From Ensifer adhaerens (GTDB lineage: Bacteria > Pseudomonadota > Alphaproteobacteria > Rhizobiales > Rhizobiaceae): DNA of 64,000 nt. A program made the translations under genes and the position numbers. The stretch is from NCBI RefSeq assembly GCF_002007205.1, contig NZ_LAZS01000008.1:248001-312000 (forward strand). The letters run 5' to 3'. The notes under the pieces are model-generated. The model did not search any database. It was not told the DNA's origin and worked only from the letters and a program-made list of their open reading frames with translations. Positions 7,732-15,923 of the stretch are shown one piece after another (within the stretch, counting starts at the first letter, position 1; every line of letters begins with the position of its first letter).

Positions 7732-8694
7732 ATGAAGGCTCAGATTTTCACCGGCGTCATCCCGGCGCTGATGACCCCCTGCAAGGAAGACCGCACGCCC
7801 GATTTCGACGCGCTGGTGCGCAAGGGCAAGGAGCTGATCGCTCAAGGCATGTCCGCCGTCGTCTACTGCGGCTCGATGGGTGACTGGCCGCTCCTGACCG
7901 ATGCGCAGCGCATGGAGGGCGTCGAGCGCCTCGTCAAGGCCGGCATCCCTGTCATCGTCGGCACCGGCGCCGTCAACACCGCTTCGGCCGTCGCTCACGC
8001 GGCACATGCCGAGAAGGTCGGCGCCCACGGCCTGATGGTCATCCCGCGCGTGCTTTCCCGTGGTTCGGTCGTCGCTGCCCAGAAGAACCACTTCAAGGCC
8101 ATTCTCTCGGCCGCCCCGAGCCTGCCTGCTGTCATCTACAACAGCCCGTACTACGGCTTCGCCACCCGCGCCGACCTGTTCTTCGCGCTGCGCGCCGAAC
8201 ATCCGAACCTCGTCGGCTTCAAGGAATTCGGCGGCGCTGCCGACATGCGTTATGCGGCCGAGAACATCACCAGCCGTGACGATGGCGTCTCGCTGATGAT
8301 CGGTGTCGACACGGCCGTTTTCCACGGCTTCGTCAACTGCGGCGCAACGGGTGCCATCACCGGCATCGGCTGCGTTCTGCCGAAGGAAGTCATCCACATG
8401 TGCAACCTGTCGCGTGCCGCCGCCGAAGGCGACGTCGACGCCCGCCAGCGCGCACTGGAACTGGAGCAGGCGCTTGCCGTGCTCTCCTCTTTCGACGAAG
8501 GCCCGGACCTCGTTCTTTACTTCAAGCACATGATGGTGCTGAAGGGCGACAAGGAATACACGCTGCACTTCAACGAGAGCGACGTTCTCTCCGACAGCCA
8601 GCGCGGCTACGTCGAAGCCCAGTTCAAGCTGTTCACCGCCTGGTATGCCGAGTGGAGCAAGCTCCCGGGCGCCGTCCAGAAGTACAAGGCCTGA
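7732..8694 (+). CDS. hypD: Delta1-pyrroline-4-hydroxy-2-carboxylate deaminase (DHDPS/NAL family)
   Basis: A 320-residue (beta/alpha)8 enzyme of the dihydrodipicolinate synthase/N-acetylneuraminate lyase family. It deaminates Delta1-pyrroline-4-hydroxy-2-carboxylate to alpha-ketoglutarate semialdehyde. The Schiff-base lysine is K164 (GFKEFGG), the catalytic tyrosine is Y136 (IYNSPYYG), and GSMGDWP occupies the substrate-loop position. The ATG at 7732 has AGGAG 7 bases upstream; longer in-frame starts lack support. Its role is set by the neighbouring hyp genes, since the family alone would not give the substrate. The gene lies behind a candidate HypR operator and ends in a strong terminator. 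Confidence 0.9.
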   Translation: MKAQIFTGVIPALMTPCKEDRTPDFDALVRKGKELIAQGMSAVVYCGSMGDWPLLTDAQRMEGVERLVKAGIPVIVGTGAVNTASAVAHAAHAEKVGAHGLMVIPRVLSRGSVVAAQKNHFKAILSAAPSLPAVIYNSPYYGFATRADLFFALRAEHPNLVGFKEFGGAADMRYAAENITSRDDGVSLMIGVDTAVFHGFVNCGATGAITGIGCVLPKEVIHMCNLSRAAAEGDVDARQRALELEQALAVLSSFDEGPDLVLYFKHMMVLKGDKEYTLHFNESDVLSDSQRGYVEAQFKLFTAWYAEWSKLPGAVQKYKA

Positions 8695-8717
8695 TCGCTC
8701 GATCAGCACTTAAATAG

Positions 8718-8746
8718 AAAAGGCCCTCCGGTTGGAGGGCCTTTTT
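8718..8746. terminator. Bidirectional terminator between hypD and hypS
   Basis: A perfect 12-bp stem (AAAAGGCCCTCC and its complement) with a 4-base loop is flanked by A-run and T-run, so it can terminate transcription from both sides. It separates the convergent hypD and hypS. Confidence 0.9.
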
Positions 8747-8796
8747 CGTTTGGCAGTCTCGACGGGTCGATGACCGACGAAAAGGTTAGCCGTGGC

Positions 8797-9834
8797 TTAC
8801 GCGACGGCGTCCAGTCCAAGAGCAAGCAGCCGCTCGAGCTGCTCGATTTCAGCCGTGTTGAGAACGACACCTTCGGCTTCCGACTTGGCGCGCGCCACGA
8901 AGCGACGCTGCGACGGCAGGCGGGCGCCCTGGCCGACGATCGCCTCGAACAGGATTTCGGCACGCGCGAAGGGATTGCCCGGCCGTCCGGCCGCGAATTT
9001 TTCGGGCGAGAAGGCGACGATCAGTTCGCCATGGAAGGGGGCAAGCGTCGTCGTGCCGAGATAATCGAGCACTTCCGGGCTCGTCAGGTCACCGATCATG
9101 ATGCCGGCGAGGAGTTCCACCATCGTGCCGATCGCCGAGCCCTTGTGGCCGCCGAAGGGCAGCATGGCGCCGGCGAGCGCCGCGTCCGGATCCGTCGTCG
9201 GGTTGCCTTCGGCATCGATCGCCCAGCCCTCGGGCAAGGGCTTGCCGGCGCGGCGGTGCAGTTCGATCTCACCGCGGGCGGCAACCGAAGTCGCGAAGTC
9301 GAAGACGTAGGGCGGCTTGTTCTGGCGCGGCCAGCCGAAGGCGAAGGGATTGGTGCCGAGAAGCGGCTTGTTGCCGCCGGTCGGCGCAACGGTCGCATAG
9401 CTCGGGCACATCACGAGGCCGGCAAGGCCTTCGCCCGTCAGGCCTTCCACTTCCGGCCAGAGTGCCGAGAAATGGGTGCAGTCGTTGATGACGAGCGCCG
9501 CGATCCCGAGCGAACGGGCGCGCTCGGCAAGCACCGGCAGGCCGAGCTCGAAGGCCGGATTGGCAAAACCGCCCTTGGCGTCGACCTTGACGATGGCCGA
9601 ACCTTCGCCCGCGTCGAGCGCCGGCACCGCGTCCGGCTTCACCTTGCCGGCCTTGACGGTGCGCAGTGCCCCTTCGATGCGGTAGACGCCGTGCGACTTG
9701 CAGGCATCACGCTCGCCGGCGACGATCACGCGGGCAAGCGCACCGGCCTGGACGGCGTTGAGCCCCGCCTTCAGGAAAATCGCCTCGACGCGCTCGAAAA
9801 GTGCTGCGATCGTCAGGGTATTGGTTTCGCTCAT
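8797..9834 (-). CDS. hypS: Delta1-pyrroline-2-carboxylate reductase (Ldh2/DpkA family)
   Basis: A 345-residue member of the malate/L-lactate dehydrogenase 2 (type II) family. Family marks include the SHGVYR motif with the catalytic histidine near residue 48, NDCTHFSALW, GGNKPLLGTNPFAFGWPR and GGHKGSAIGTMVELLAG. HypS of S. meliloti reduces Delta1-pyrroline-2-carboxylate to L-proline with NADPH, which lets the hyp cluster use D-proline. The ATG at 9834 is preceded by GGGAGAG. It is the only leftward gene of the cluster and is divergent from hypH across a gap holding a GTATAC palindrome. Confidence 0.85.
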   Translation of the reverse strand: MSETNTLTIAALFERVEAIFLKAGLNAVQAGALARVIVAGERDACKSHGVYRIEGALRTVKAGKVKPDAVPALDAGEGSAIVKVDAKGGFANPAFELGLPVLAERARSLGIAALVINDCTHFSALWPEVEGLTGEGLAGLVMCPSYATVAPTGGNKPLLGTNPFAFGWPRQNKPPYVFDFATSVAARGEIELHRRAGKPLPEGWAIDAEGNPTTDPDAALAGAMLPFGGHKGSAIGTMVELLAGIMIGDLTSPEVLDYLGTTTLAPFHGELIVAFSPEKFAAGRPGNPFARAEILFEAIVGQGARLPSQRRFVARAKSEAEGVVLNTAEIEQLERLLALGLDAVA

Positions 9835-9903
9835 CTCTCTCCCTCTCAAATGCTGCGCCTGATCCGGAAGGGCCAGTCAGGCGATTGATGTTCTGCATAC
9901 ATA

Positions 9904-9913
9904 TAGTATACAA
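9904..9913. promoter_or_regulatory. TAGTATACAA palindromic site between hypS and hypH
   Basis: This 10-mer is the exact reverse complement of the site TTGTATACTA upstream of hypM (11639-11648). It fits the same TNGT-N2-ACNA pattern as the hypR and hypD palindromes and lies in the divergent hypS/hypH promoter region. It is a candidate HypR site; the regulator assignment is inferred. Confidence 0.5.
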
Positions 9914-9990
9914 AGATCCGACAAGTGCAATTCAGCCATGATCCCCTCCGCCACAAAAGGCAATCCGGGATCGAACGAAAGGATCGGCAG

Positions 9991-11508
9991 ATGGCCTTCA
10001 CCCCCAAAGGAAAACACCTTGTCGCCGGCGAATGGCTCGACGGCGCGGGCACCTTCGCATCGGCACCCGCCCATGGTCCGGTCCATCAGTTCGCCACCGG
10101 CACCGTGGAGCTCGTCAACCGCGCGGCTGAAGCCGCCGAAGAAGCCTTCCTGAGCTACGGCTATTCGACCCGCGCCGAGCGCGCCGCGTTCCTGCGCGCC
10201 ATTGCCGACGAGATCGAGGCACGCGCCGAAGCCATCACCGAGATCGGCAGCCAGGAAACCGGCCTGCCGGAAGCGCGCCTCCAGGGCGAACGCGGCCGCA
10301 CCACCGGCCAGCTTCGCCTCTTCGCCGACCACATCGAAAAGGGTGAATATCTCGACCGCCGTTTCGACGCGGCCCTGCCCGAGCGCCAGCCGGCGCCGCG
10401 CCCGGAAATCCGCCTGATCCAGCGCCCGATCGGCCCGGTCGCCGTCTTTGGGGCCTCGAACTTCCCGCTCGCGTTTTCGACCGCTGGTGGCGACACCGCA
10501 GCGGCGCTTGCTGCCGGCTGCCCCGTGGTCGTCAAGGGTCATTCGGCCCATCCGGGCACCGGCGAAATCGTCGCCGAGGCCGTCGAAGCCGCAATCCGCA
10601 AGACCGGCGTTCACCCGGGCGTCTTCTCGTTGATCCAGGGCGGCAACCGCCAGGTCGGCGAAGCGCTGGTGCAGCATCCGCTGATCAAGGCCGTCGGCTT
10701 CACTGGTTCGCTCGCCGGTGGCCGTGCCCTCTTCAATCTCTGCGCCGCGCGTCCCGAACCGATCCCGTTCTTCGGCGAACTCGGTTCGGTCAACCCGATG
10801 TTCCTGCTGCCGGAGGCGCTGAAGGCACGCGCCGAAACGCTCGGTCAGGGTTGGGCGGGCTCGCTGACCATGGGCGCCGGCCAGTTCTGCACCAATCCCG
10901 GCATCGCCGTGGTGGTCGAAGGCGCTGACGCCGACCGCTTCACCACGGCCGCCGTCGAAGCGCTCGGCAAGGTGGCACCGCAGACGATGCTCACCGACGG
11001 CATCGGCAAGGCCTATCACGACGGCAAGGCGCATTTCGAGAGCCGCAACGCCGTCAAGCCGCTTCTGACGACGGAACCCTCCGGCCGCTCCGCCTCGCCG
11101 AACCTGTTCGAAACGTCAGGCGAGCAGTTCCTCGCCGACCATGCGCTCGGCGAAGAGGTCTTCGGCCCGCTCGGTCTCGTTATCCGCGTCGGTTCGACCG
11201 GCGAGATGGAGCAGCTCGCCCGCGGGTTCCAGGGGCAACTGACCACCACGATCCACATGGACGAGGCCGACCTCGAGACCGCCCGGCGTCTGCGCCCGAT
11301 CCTCGAGCGCAAGGCCGGCCGCGTGCTCGTCAACGGCTTCCCGACCGGCGTCGAGGTGGTCGATTCCATGGTCCATGGTGGCCCCTACCCGGCCTCGACC
11401 AACTTCGGCGCCACCAGTGTCGGCACGATGTCGATCCGCCGCTTCCTGCGTCCGGTTGCCTACCAGAACATGCCGGAAGGCCTGCTGCCCGAAGATTTCC
11501 AGGGCTAA
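9991..11508 (+). CDS. hypH: Alpha-ketoglutarate semialdehyde dehydrogenase
   Basis: A 505-residue aldehyde dehydrogenase that oxidises alpha-ketoglutarate semialdehyde to alpha-ketoglutarate, the last step of hydroxyproline breakdown. Key residues: N157 (FGASNFPLAF), K182 (VVVKGHSAHPGT), E263 (FFGELGSVNP) and the catalytic nucleophile C300 (GAGQFCTNPG). The GHSAHPGT and GELGSVNP motifs are those of bacterial KGSA dehydrogenases. The ATG at 9991 has AAAGGA 8 bases upstream; the open frame extends 66 bases further without support. It is followed by two hairpins before hypM. Confidence 0.9.
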   Translation: MAFTPKGKHLVAGEWLDGAGTFASAPAHGPVHQFATGTVELVNRAAEAAEEAFLSYGYSTRAERAAFLRAIADEIEARAEAITEIGSQETGLPEARLQGERGRTTGQLRLFADHIEKGEYLDRRFDAALPERQPAPRPEIRLIQRPIGPVAVFGASNFPLAFSTAGGDTAAALAAGCPVVVKGHSAHPGTGEIVAEAVEAAIRKTGVHPGVFSLIQGGNRQVGEALVQHPLIKAVGFTGSLAGGRALFNLCAARPEPIPFFGELGSVNPMFLLPEALKARAETLGQGWAGSLTMGAGQFCTNPGIAVVVEGADADRFTTAAVEALGKVAPQTMLTDGIGKAYHDGKAHFESRNAVKPLLTTEPSGRSASPNLFETSGEQFLADHALGEEVFGPLGLVIRVGSTGEMEQLARGFQGQLTTTIHMDEADLETARRLRPILERKAGRVLVNGFPTGVEVVDSMVHGGPYPASTNFGATSVGTMSIRRFLRPVAYQNMPEGLLPEDFQG

Positions 11509-11525
11509 AACGCGCGGGGAAAATG

Positions 11526-11545
11526 GCGGGCGGCTTGCCGCCCGC
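11526..11545 (+). other. GC-rich stem-loop after hypH
   Basis: A perfect 8-bp GC stem with a 4-base loop lies 17 bp after the hypH stop. It has no T-run. Together with the larger hairpin at 11571-11610 it probably ends or protects the hypH transcript. Confidence 0.5.
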
Positions 11546-11570
11546 ACTCTGCTGACACGACAGATCGCTT

Positions 11571-11610
11571 CGTGGGCATCTCATTTGGCGAAACAAATGG
11601 GATGCCCACG
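11571..11610 (+). other. Large stem-loop between hypH and hypM
   Basis: A 40-base inverted repeat: a 10-bp outer stem (CGTGGGCATC), one T-G wobble, a 6-bp inner stem and a 6-base loop. It stands out in length from other hairpins here. It may be a terminator without a classic U-tract or an mRNA 3'-end stabiliser for hypH. Confidence 0.6.
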
Positions 11611-11638
11611 CGCGTTTTGCGTTATGAACTTATACTTT

Positions 11639-11648
11639 TTGTATACTA
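11639..11648. promoter_or_regulatory. TTGTATACTA palindromic site upstream of hypM
   Basis: The reverse complement of the hypS/hypH site. It lies 85 bp before the hypM start in an AT-rich promoter region. Just downstream, TTGTATTTTTCT (11650-11661) also matches a half-arm of the hypD inverted repeat. Candidate HypR site, inferred. Confidence 0.5.
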
Positions 11649-11732
11649 ATTGTATTTTTCTATTGATTTGTGCTCTCTAAAACGGAATAGTGCCTCAGCC
11701 GTCAAACGGCACTCATTTCAGGGAGAGAGATA

Positions 11733-12539
11733 ATGAAGACTTCGGTGCTCGCGCTCGGCCTCGTTGCGGCCGCTGCTCTGACCAGCCAGGCCCATGCCGA
11801 CAAGCTGGATGACGTCATCGGCTCGGGTACGCTGCGTTGCGCAGTCGTGCTCGACTTCCCGCCGATGGGTTCTCGCGACGAGAACAACAACCCGATCGGT
11901 TTTGACGTCGATTACTGCAACGACCTCGCAAAGGCACTCGGCGTCACCGCCGAAATCGTCGAAACCCCGTTCCCGGAGCGTATTCCCGCTCTGATGTCGG
12001 GCCGTGTCGACGTCGGCGTTGCCTCCACCTCGGACACGCTTGAGCGTGCCAAGACCGTCGGCATGACGATCCCCTACTTCGCCTTCGAAATGGCCGTCAC
12101 CGCCAACGAAAAGTCGGGCGTCAAGTCCTTCGAAGACATGAAGGGCAAGGTCGTCGGCGCCACCGCCGGCACGTTCGAAGCGATCGCGCTCGAAAAGCAG
12201 GTCAAGGAATGGGGTGCTGGCGAGTTCCGTCCGTACCAGACCCAGGCCGACGTCTTCCTCGCGCTCAGCCAGGGCCAGATCGACGCCACGGTTTCGACCT
12301 CGACGGTTGCCCAGGCCAACGTCAAGGGCGGCAAGTTCGCCGGCATCTCCGTCGTCGGCAAGGCGCCGTTCGACACCGACTACGTCGCGCTCTTCACCAA
12401 CCGCGAAGAATACGGCTTCGTCAACTTCCTCAACCTCTTCATCAACCAGCAGGTCCGCACCGGCCGCTACGCAGAGCTCTACGAAAAGTGGGTCGGCGGC
12501 GAGCTTCCGGACCTTACGGCCAAGGGCGTTTACCGCTAA
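11733..12539 (+). CDS. hypM: ABC transporter substrate-binding protein for hydroxyproline
   Basis: A 268-residue family 3 (polar amino acid) binding protein. It has a Sec signal peptide (MKTSVLALGL to about HADK). The body has the expected pattern: GTLRCAVVLDFPPMG, NNPIGFDVDYCNDLAKALG, the arginine-bearing ligand segment PFPERIPALMSGRVDV, and KVVGATAGTFEA. In S. meliloti HypMNPQ imports trans-4-hydroxy-L-proline and D-proline. The gene leads the hypMNPQ-O-RE-acnX run, with a strong stem-loop right after it. Confidence 0.9.
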   Translation: MKTSVLALGLVAAAALTSQAHADKLDDVIGSGTLRCAVVLDFPPMGSRDENNNPIGFDVDYCNDLAKALGVTAEIVETPFPERIPALMSGRVDVGVASTSDTLERAKTVGMTIPYFAFEMAVTANEKSGVKSFEDMKGKVVGATAGTFEAIALEKQVKEWGAGEFRPYQTQADVFLALSQGQIDATVSTSTVAQANVKGGKFAGISVVGKAPFDTDYVALFTNREEYGFVNFLNLFINQQVRTGRYAELYEKWVGGELPDLTAKGVYR

Positions 12540-12554
12540 TATGCCGTTCATCTC

Positions 12555-12581
12555 GCGGCGCGAAGTATAGCTTCGCGCCGC
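12555..12581 (+). other. Stem-loop between hypM and hypN
   Basis: A perfect 11-bp stem (GCGGCGCGAAG) with a 5-base loop lies 15 bp after hypM and 30 bp before hypN. There is no T-run. Its position fits the known arrangement in which a hairpin protects the binding protein message from 3' decay and reduces readthrough into the permease genes. Confidence 0.65.
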
Positions 12582-12610
12582 TATTCGTTTCCGAAGAGGT
12601 GAGACGAAAC

Positions 12611-13276
12611 ATGTTCAGTTATACCTTCCATTGGAACCAGGCGCTCAAAGCCCTGCCGCAGATGCTCGATGGAGCGCTGGTCACCCTGCAGGTGGCTCTG
12701 CTCTCGATGGTCATCGGCCTGGCACTGGCGCTCGCGCTGACAGCCTGCCGCCTGTCGGGCAATCGCATCCTCGGCGGTTTTGCCACTGCCTGGGTCGAGA
12801 TCGCCCGCAACACGCCGGCGTTGTTCCAGATCTACATGGCCCACTTCGGGCTCGGCAATTTCGGCATCCATTTGAGCCCCTATACGGCGCTGCTCGCGGG
12901 GATCGCCTTCAACAATGCCGGTTATCTTGCGGAAAACTTCCGCGGCGCGCTCAAGGCCATTCCGGATACCCAGGCGCGAGCCGGCCGGTCCCTCGGCATG
13001 ACCTCGGTTCAGGCCTTCCGCTACATCGTGCTGCCGCAGATGCTGCGCATCGCCTTCCTGCCGGTGACCAACCAGATGGTCTGGGCAATCCTGATGACCT
13101 CGCTTGGCGTCACCGTCGGCATGAACACCGACCTGGCCGGCATCACCCAGGAACTGAACGCCCGTTCGTTCCGCACCTTCGAATTCTTCGCGATCGCGGC
13201 TGTCATCTACTACCTGATCGCCAAGGCCGTGACGCTCGGGGCACGCTTGCTCGCCGCGCGCATGTTCCGCTACTAA
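12611..13276 (+). CDS. hypN: Amino acid ABC transporter permease
   Basis: A 221-residue HisQ/HisM-type inner membrane permease. It has an N-terminal amphipathic stretch, then about five membrane helices, with the ARNTPALFQIYMAHF segment and the cytoplasmic EAA-like loop reading ENFRGALKAIPDTQARAGRSLGM. The ATG at 12611 is preceded by GAGGTGAGACG. An in-frame open stretch reaches back to 12209 but lies over hypM and is a shadow. It pairs with hypP to form the membrane channel of the hydroxyproline importer. Confidence 0.88.
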   Translation: MFSYTFHWNQALKALPQMLDGALVTLQVALLSMVIGLALALALTACRLSGNRILGGFATAWVEIARNTPALFQIYMAHFGLGNFGIHLSPYTALLAGIAFNNAGYLAENFRGALKAIPDTQARAGRSLGMTSVQAFRYIVLPQMLRIAFLPVTNQMVWAILMTSLGVTVGMNTDLAGITQELNARSFRTFEFFAIAAVIYYLIAKAVTLGARLLAARMFRY

Positions 13277-13289
13277 GGAGAGGTGAGAG

Positions 13290-13940
13290 ATGTTCAATAC
13301 CGCCCTCACCCTCGCTGATCTCGGCTTCCTGCTGCAAGGCGCCCTGATGACGCTCGCAGTCACCGCCGTCTCGGTTACCGCCGGCACGGTGCTCGGCATC
13401 ATCTTCGGCGTCGTGCGCAACCAGGTCGGCCCCTACTGGGCCGCCCCGCTCACCTTCGTGCTCGACGTCTTCCGCTCGGTGCCGCTGCTCATCCAGCTCG
13501 TCCTTGCCAACGCCTTCCAGGCGATCGCCAAGCTCGGCTGGGCGCCGTTCACGACCTCCTGCGTGGTGCTGTCGCTCTATACGGCCGCCTATTGCACCGA
13601 AATCGTGCGCGGCGGCATCTCGTCGGTTCCGCCGACGACGCGCCGTGCCGCCCGCTCGCTCGGCATGACCTGGTGGCAGGACATGCGTTACATCGTGGCG
13701 CCGCTTGCGACCCGCGTTTCGCTGCCGTCCTGGATCGGCCTGACGCTCGGAGTCATGAAGGACTCCGCCCTCGTCCTCTGGCTCGGCCTCATCGAACTCT
13801 TGCGCGCCTCGCAGGTGCTCGTCACCCGCCTGCAGGAACCGCTGCTGATCCTTCTGATCTGCGGCGCCATCTACTTCCTCATCAGCTTCCCAATCGCCCG
13901 GCTCGGCGGTTACCTTGAAAAACGGTGGTCCAATGATTGA
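13290..13940 (+). CDS. hypP: Amino acid ABC transporter permease
   Basis: A 216-residue HisM-type permease. It has several hydrophobic helices, FRSVPLLIQLVLANAFQ, and the EAA loop as EIVRGGISSVPPTTRRAARSLGM. AAGGAGAGG lies 7 bases before the ATG. The stop overlaps the hypQ start by 8 bases, so the two are probably translationally coupled. It is the partner of hypN. Confidence 0.88.
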   Translation: MFNTALTLADLGFLLQGALMTLAVTAVSVTAGTVLGIIFGVVRNQVGPYWAAPLTFVLDVFRSVPLLIQLVLANAFQAIAKLGWAPFTTSCVVLSLYTAAYCTEIVRGGISSVPPTTRRAARSLGMTWWQDMRYIVAPLATRVSLPSWIGLTLGVMKDSALVLWLGLIELLRASQVLVTRLQEPLLILLICGAIYFLISFPIARLGGYLEKRWSND

Positions 13941-14655
13941 GATCCAGAACGTTCGCAAATCCTTCGGCTCGCTGGAGGTTCTCAAAGGCATCGACCTCAC
14001 CGTCAACAAGGGCGAGGTGCTGACCATCATTGGCGGCTCCGGTTCCGGCAAATCGACACTGCTTACCTGCATCAACGGTCTCGAGCCGATCGATGCCGGC
14101 CGCATCCTCGTCGACGGCACCGAGGTCCACGCGAAGTCAACAAACCTCAACAAGCTGCGCAGCAAGCTCGGCATCGTCTTCCAGCAGTTCAATGCTTTCC
14201 CGCACCTGACCGTGCTTGAAAACGTCATGCTGGCGCCGCGCAAGGTGCTCGGCCTCTCCAAGGAAAAGGCCGAGGAGAACGCCGTAAAGCAGCTGACCCA
14301 CGTCGGCCTCGGCGAGAAGCTCGGCGTCTATCCAACCCGCATGTCGGGCGGCCAGCAGCAGCGCATGGCGATCGCCCGCGCGCTTGCGATGTCGCCGGAA
14401 TACATGCTGTTTGACGAAGTGACCTCGGCACTCGACCCGCAGCTCGTCGGCGAAGTGCTCGACACGCTGCGCATGCTGGCGTCCGAGGGCATGACGATGA
14501 TCTGCGTCACGCACGAGATGAAGTTCGCTCGCGAGGTCTCCGACCGCGTCGCCTTCTTCCACAAGGGCGTGATGGCGGAAATCGCCGCACCGGAAGCGCT
14601 CTTCGGCGCGCCGAAGGATCCGGAACTCCAGAAGTTCCTGGCAGCGACGCACTGA
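13933..14655 (+). CDS. hypQ: Amino acid ABC transporter ATP-binding protein
   Basis: A 240-residue ABC ATPase. Walker A is IGGSGSGKSTLL, the Q-loop is VFQQFNAFPHL, the signature is RMSGGQQQR, Walker B is YMLFDEVTSALDP and the switch histidine is in ICVTHEM. It most resembles GlnQ/HisP. The chosen ATG at 13933 overlaps hypP; an in-frame ATG 18 bases earlier is less likely. It powers the HypMNPQ importer. Confidence 0.9.
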   Translation: MIEIQNVRKSFGSLEVLKGIDLTVNKGEVLTIIGGSGSGKSTLLTCINGLEPIDAGRILVDGTEVHAKSTNLNKLRSKLGIVFQQFNAFPHLTVLENVMLAPRKVLGLSKEKAEENAVKQLTHVGLGEKLGVYPTRMSGGQQQRMAIARALAMSPEYMLFDEVTSALDPQLVGEVLDTLRMLASEGMTMICVTHEMKFAREVSDRVAFFHKGVMAEIAAPEALFGAPKDPELQKFLAATH

Positions 14656-14662
14656 GCCGATC

Positions 14663-15910
14663 ATGAAGGATGCAGTTCAGCCTGACGTCATCGTCATCGG
14701 CGCCGGCGTTGTCGGCCTTTCTGCGGCCATCGCCGCCCAGGCACGGGGACTTTCCGTCACCGTGCTCGACCGGGAAGGCCCGGCAGCAGGTGCCTCGGCG
14801 GGCAATGCCGGGGCTTTCGCCTTCACCGACATCCTGCCGCTCGCTTCGCCCGGCATCCTCAAGAAGGCGCCGAAGTGGCTGCTCGACCCGCTCGGCCCCT
14901 TGAGCGTGCCGCCGGCCTATGCGGCGCAGATCGCCCCTTGGATGTTCCGCTTCTGGCGCGCCTGCTCGCCTGGCCGCGTCGCGCACTCGACGACCGCGCA
15001 GACGGCGATCATGGACCTCTCCAAGGCGGAGCTGGAACCGTTCCTGGCGGAGACCGGCACGCTGCCGATGTTGCGCAAGGAAGGCAATCTCCAGGTCTAC
15101 GAAAGCGAGAGCGAGCTGAAAGCGTCTCTTGCGGGCTGGAAGGCGCGGGCTGAACACGGCATCGAATTCCGCCATATGGGTGCGGCTGAAATGGCCGAGA
15201 TCCAGCCCGGCCTTGCGCCGCGCTTCACCCATGGCACGTTTACGCCCGGCTGGTACTCGATCGCCGATCCGAAGCTCTATACGCTGGCGCTCGCCGACCA
15301 TTTCCGCGCCAAGGGCGGCACGATCGAACGGGCCGAGGTGACGGCGCTGAAGCCAGTCGATGGCGGCGTCGAACTGACGGCTGACGGCAAAACGCGGCGT
15401 GCAGACCAGGTGGTGCTGTCGGCCGGCGCCTTCTCGCACCAGGTCGCCCGCACACTCGGCGAGCGCATTCCGCTCGAAACCGAGCGCGGCTACAACACCA
15501 CGCTGCCGCAGGATGCCTTCGACCTGCGCACCCAGGTTACTTTCGGCGGCCATGGCTTCGTCGTGACCAGGCTCTCGACCGGCATCCGCGTCGGCGGCGC
15601 CGTCGAACTCGGCGGCCTGAAGCTGCCGCCGAATTATCGCCGCTCGGAGGCCATGCTGAAGAAGGCTCAGACCTTCCTGCCCGGCTTCAAGAGCGAAGGC
15701 GGCGTACAGTGGATGGGCTTCCGCCCGTCGCTGCCCGACAGCCTGCCGGCGATCGGCCGCGCCCGCGCCACCGGCCGCGTCGTCTACGCCTTCGGTCACG
15801 GCCATCTCGGCCTCACCCAATCGGCCGGCACCGCCCGGCTGGTCGCCGATCTGCTCACCGGCCAGCGGCCGGCGATCGACATCAGTTCCTTCTCGCCTCA
15901 ACGTTTCTGA
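14663..15910 (+). CDS. hypO: D-hydroxyproline/D-proline dehydrogenase (FAD-dependent, DadA type)
   Basis: A 415-residue flavoprotein of the DadA/glycine oxidase family. The FAD-binding motif is at residues 9-20 (VIVIGAGVVGLSAA), followed by GNAGAFAFTDILPLASPG, which contacts the flavin. The C-terminal part has WMGFRPSLPDSLPAIGRA and FGHGHLGLTQSAGTA, typical of D-amino acid dehydrogenases. HypO oxidises cis-4-hydroxy-D-proline to Delta1-pyrroline-4-hydroxy-2-carboxylate and D-proline to Delta1-pyrroline-2-carboxylate, passing electrons to the respiratory chain. It starts 7 bp after hypQ and is followed 13 bp later by hypRE. Confidence 0.9.
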   Translation: MKDAVQPDVIVIGAGVVGLSAAIAAQARGLSVTVLDREGPAAGASAGNAGAFAFTDILPLASPGILKKAPKWLLDPLGPLSVPPAYAAQIAPWMFRFWRACSPGRVAHSTTAQTAIMDLSKAELEPFLAETGTLPMLRKEGNLQVYESESELKASLAGWKARAEHGIEFRHMGAAEMAEIQPGLAPRFTHGTFTPGWYSIADPKLYTLALADHFRAKGGTIERAEVTALKPVDGGVELTADGKTRRADQVVLSAGAFSHQVARTLGERIPLETERGYNTTLPQDAFDLRTQVTFGGHGFVVTRLSTGIRVGGAVELGGLKLPPNYRRSEAMLKKAQTFLPGFKSEGGVQWMGFRPSLPDSLPAIGRARATGRVVYAFGHGHLGLTQSAGTARLVADLLTGQRPAIDISSFSPQRF

Positions 15911-15923
15911 TAGAGTTTAATCC

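Noticed and set aside
14507..15901. 464-codon minus-strand open frame
   Set aside because: Opposite hypQ and hypO, which have clear motifs. Arginine and glutamate-rich shadow of a GC-rich gene.
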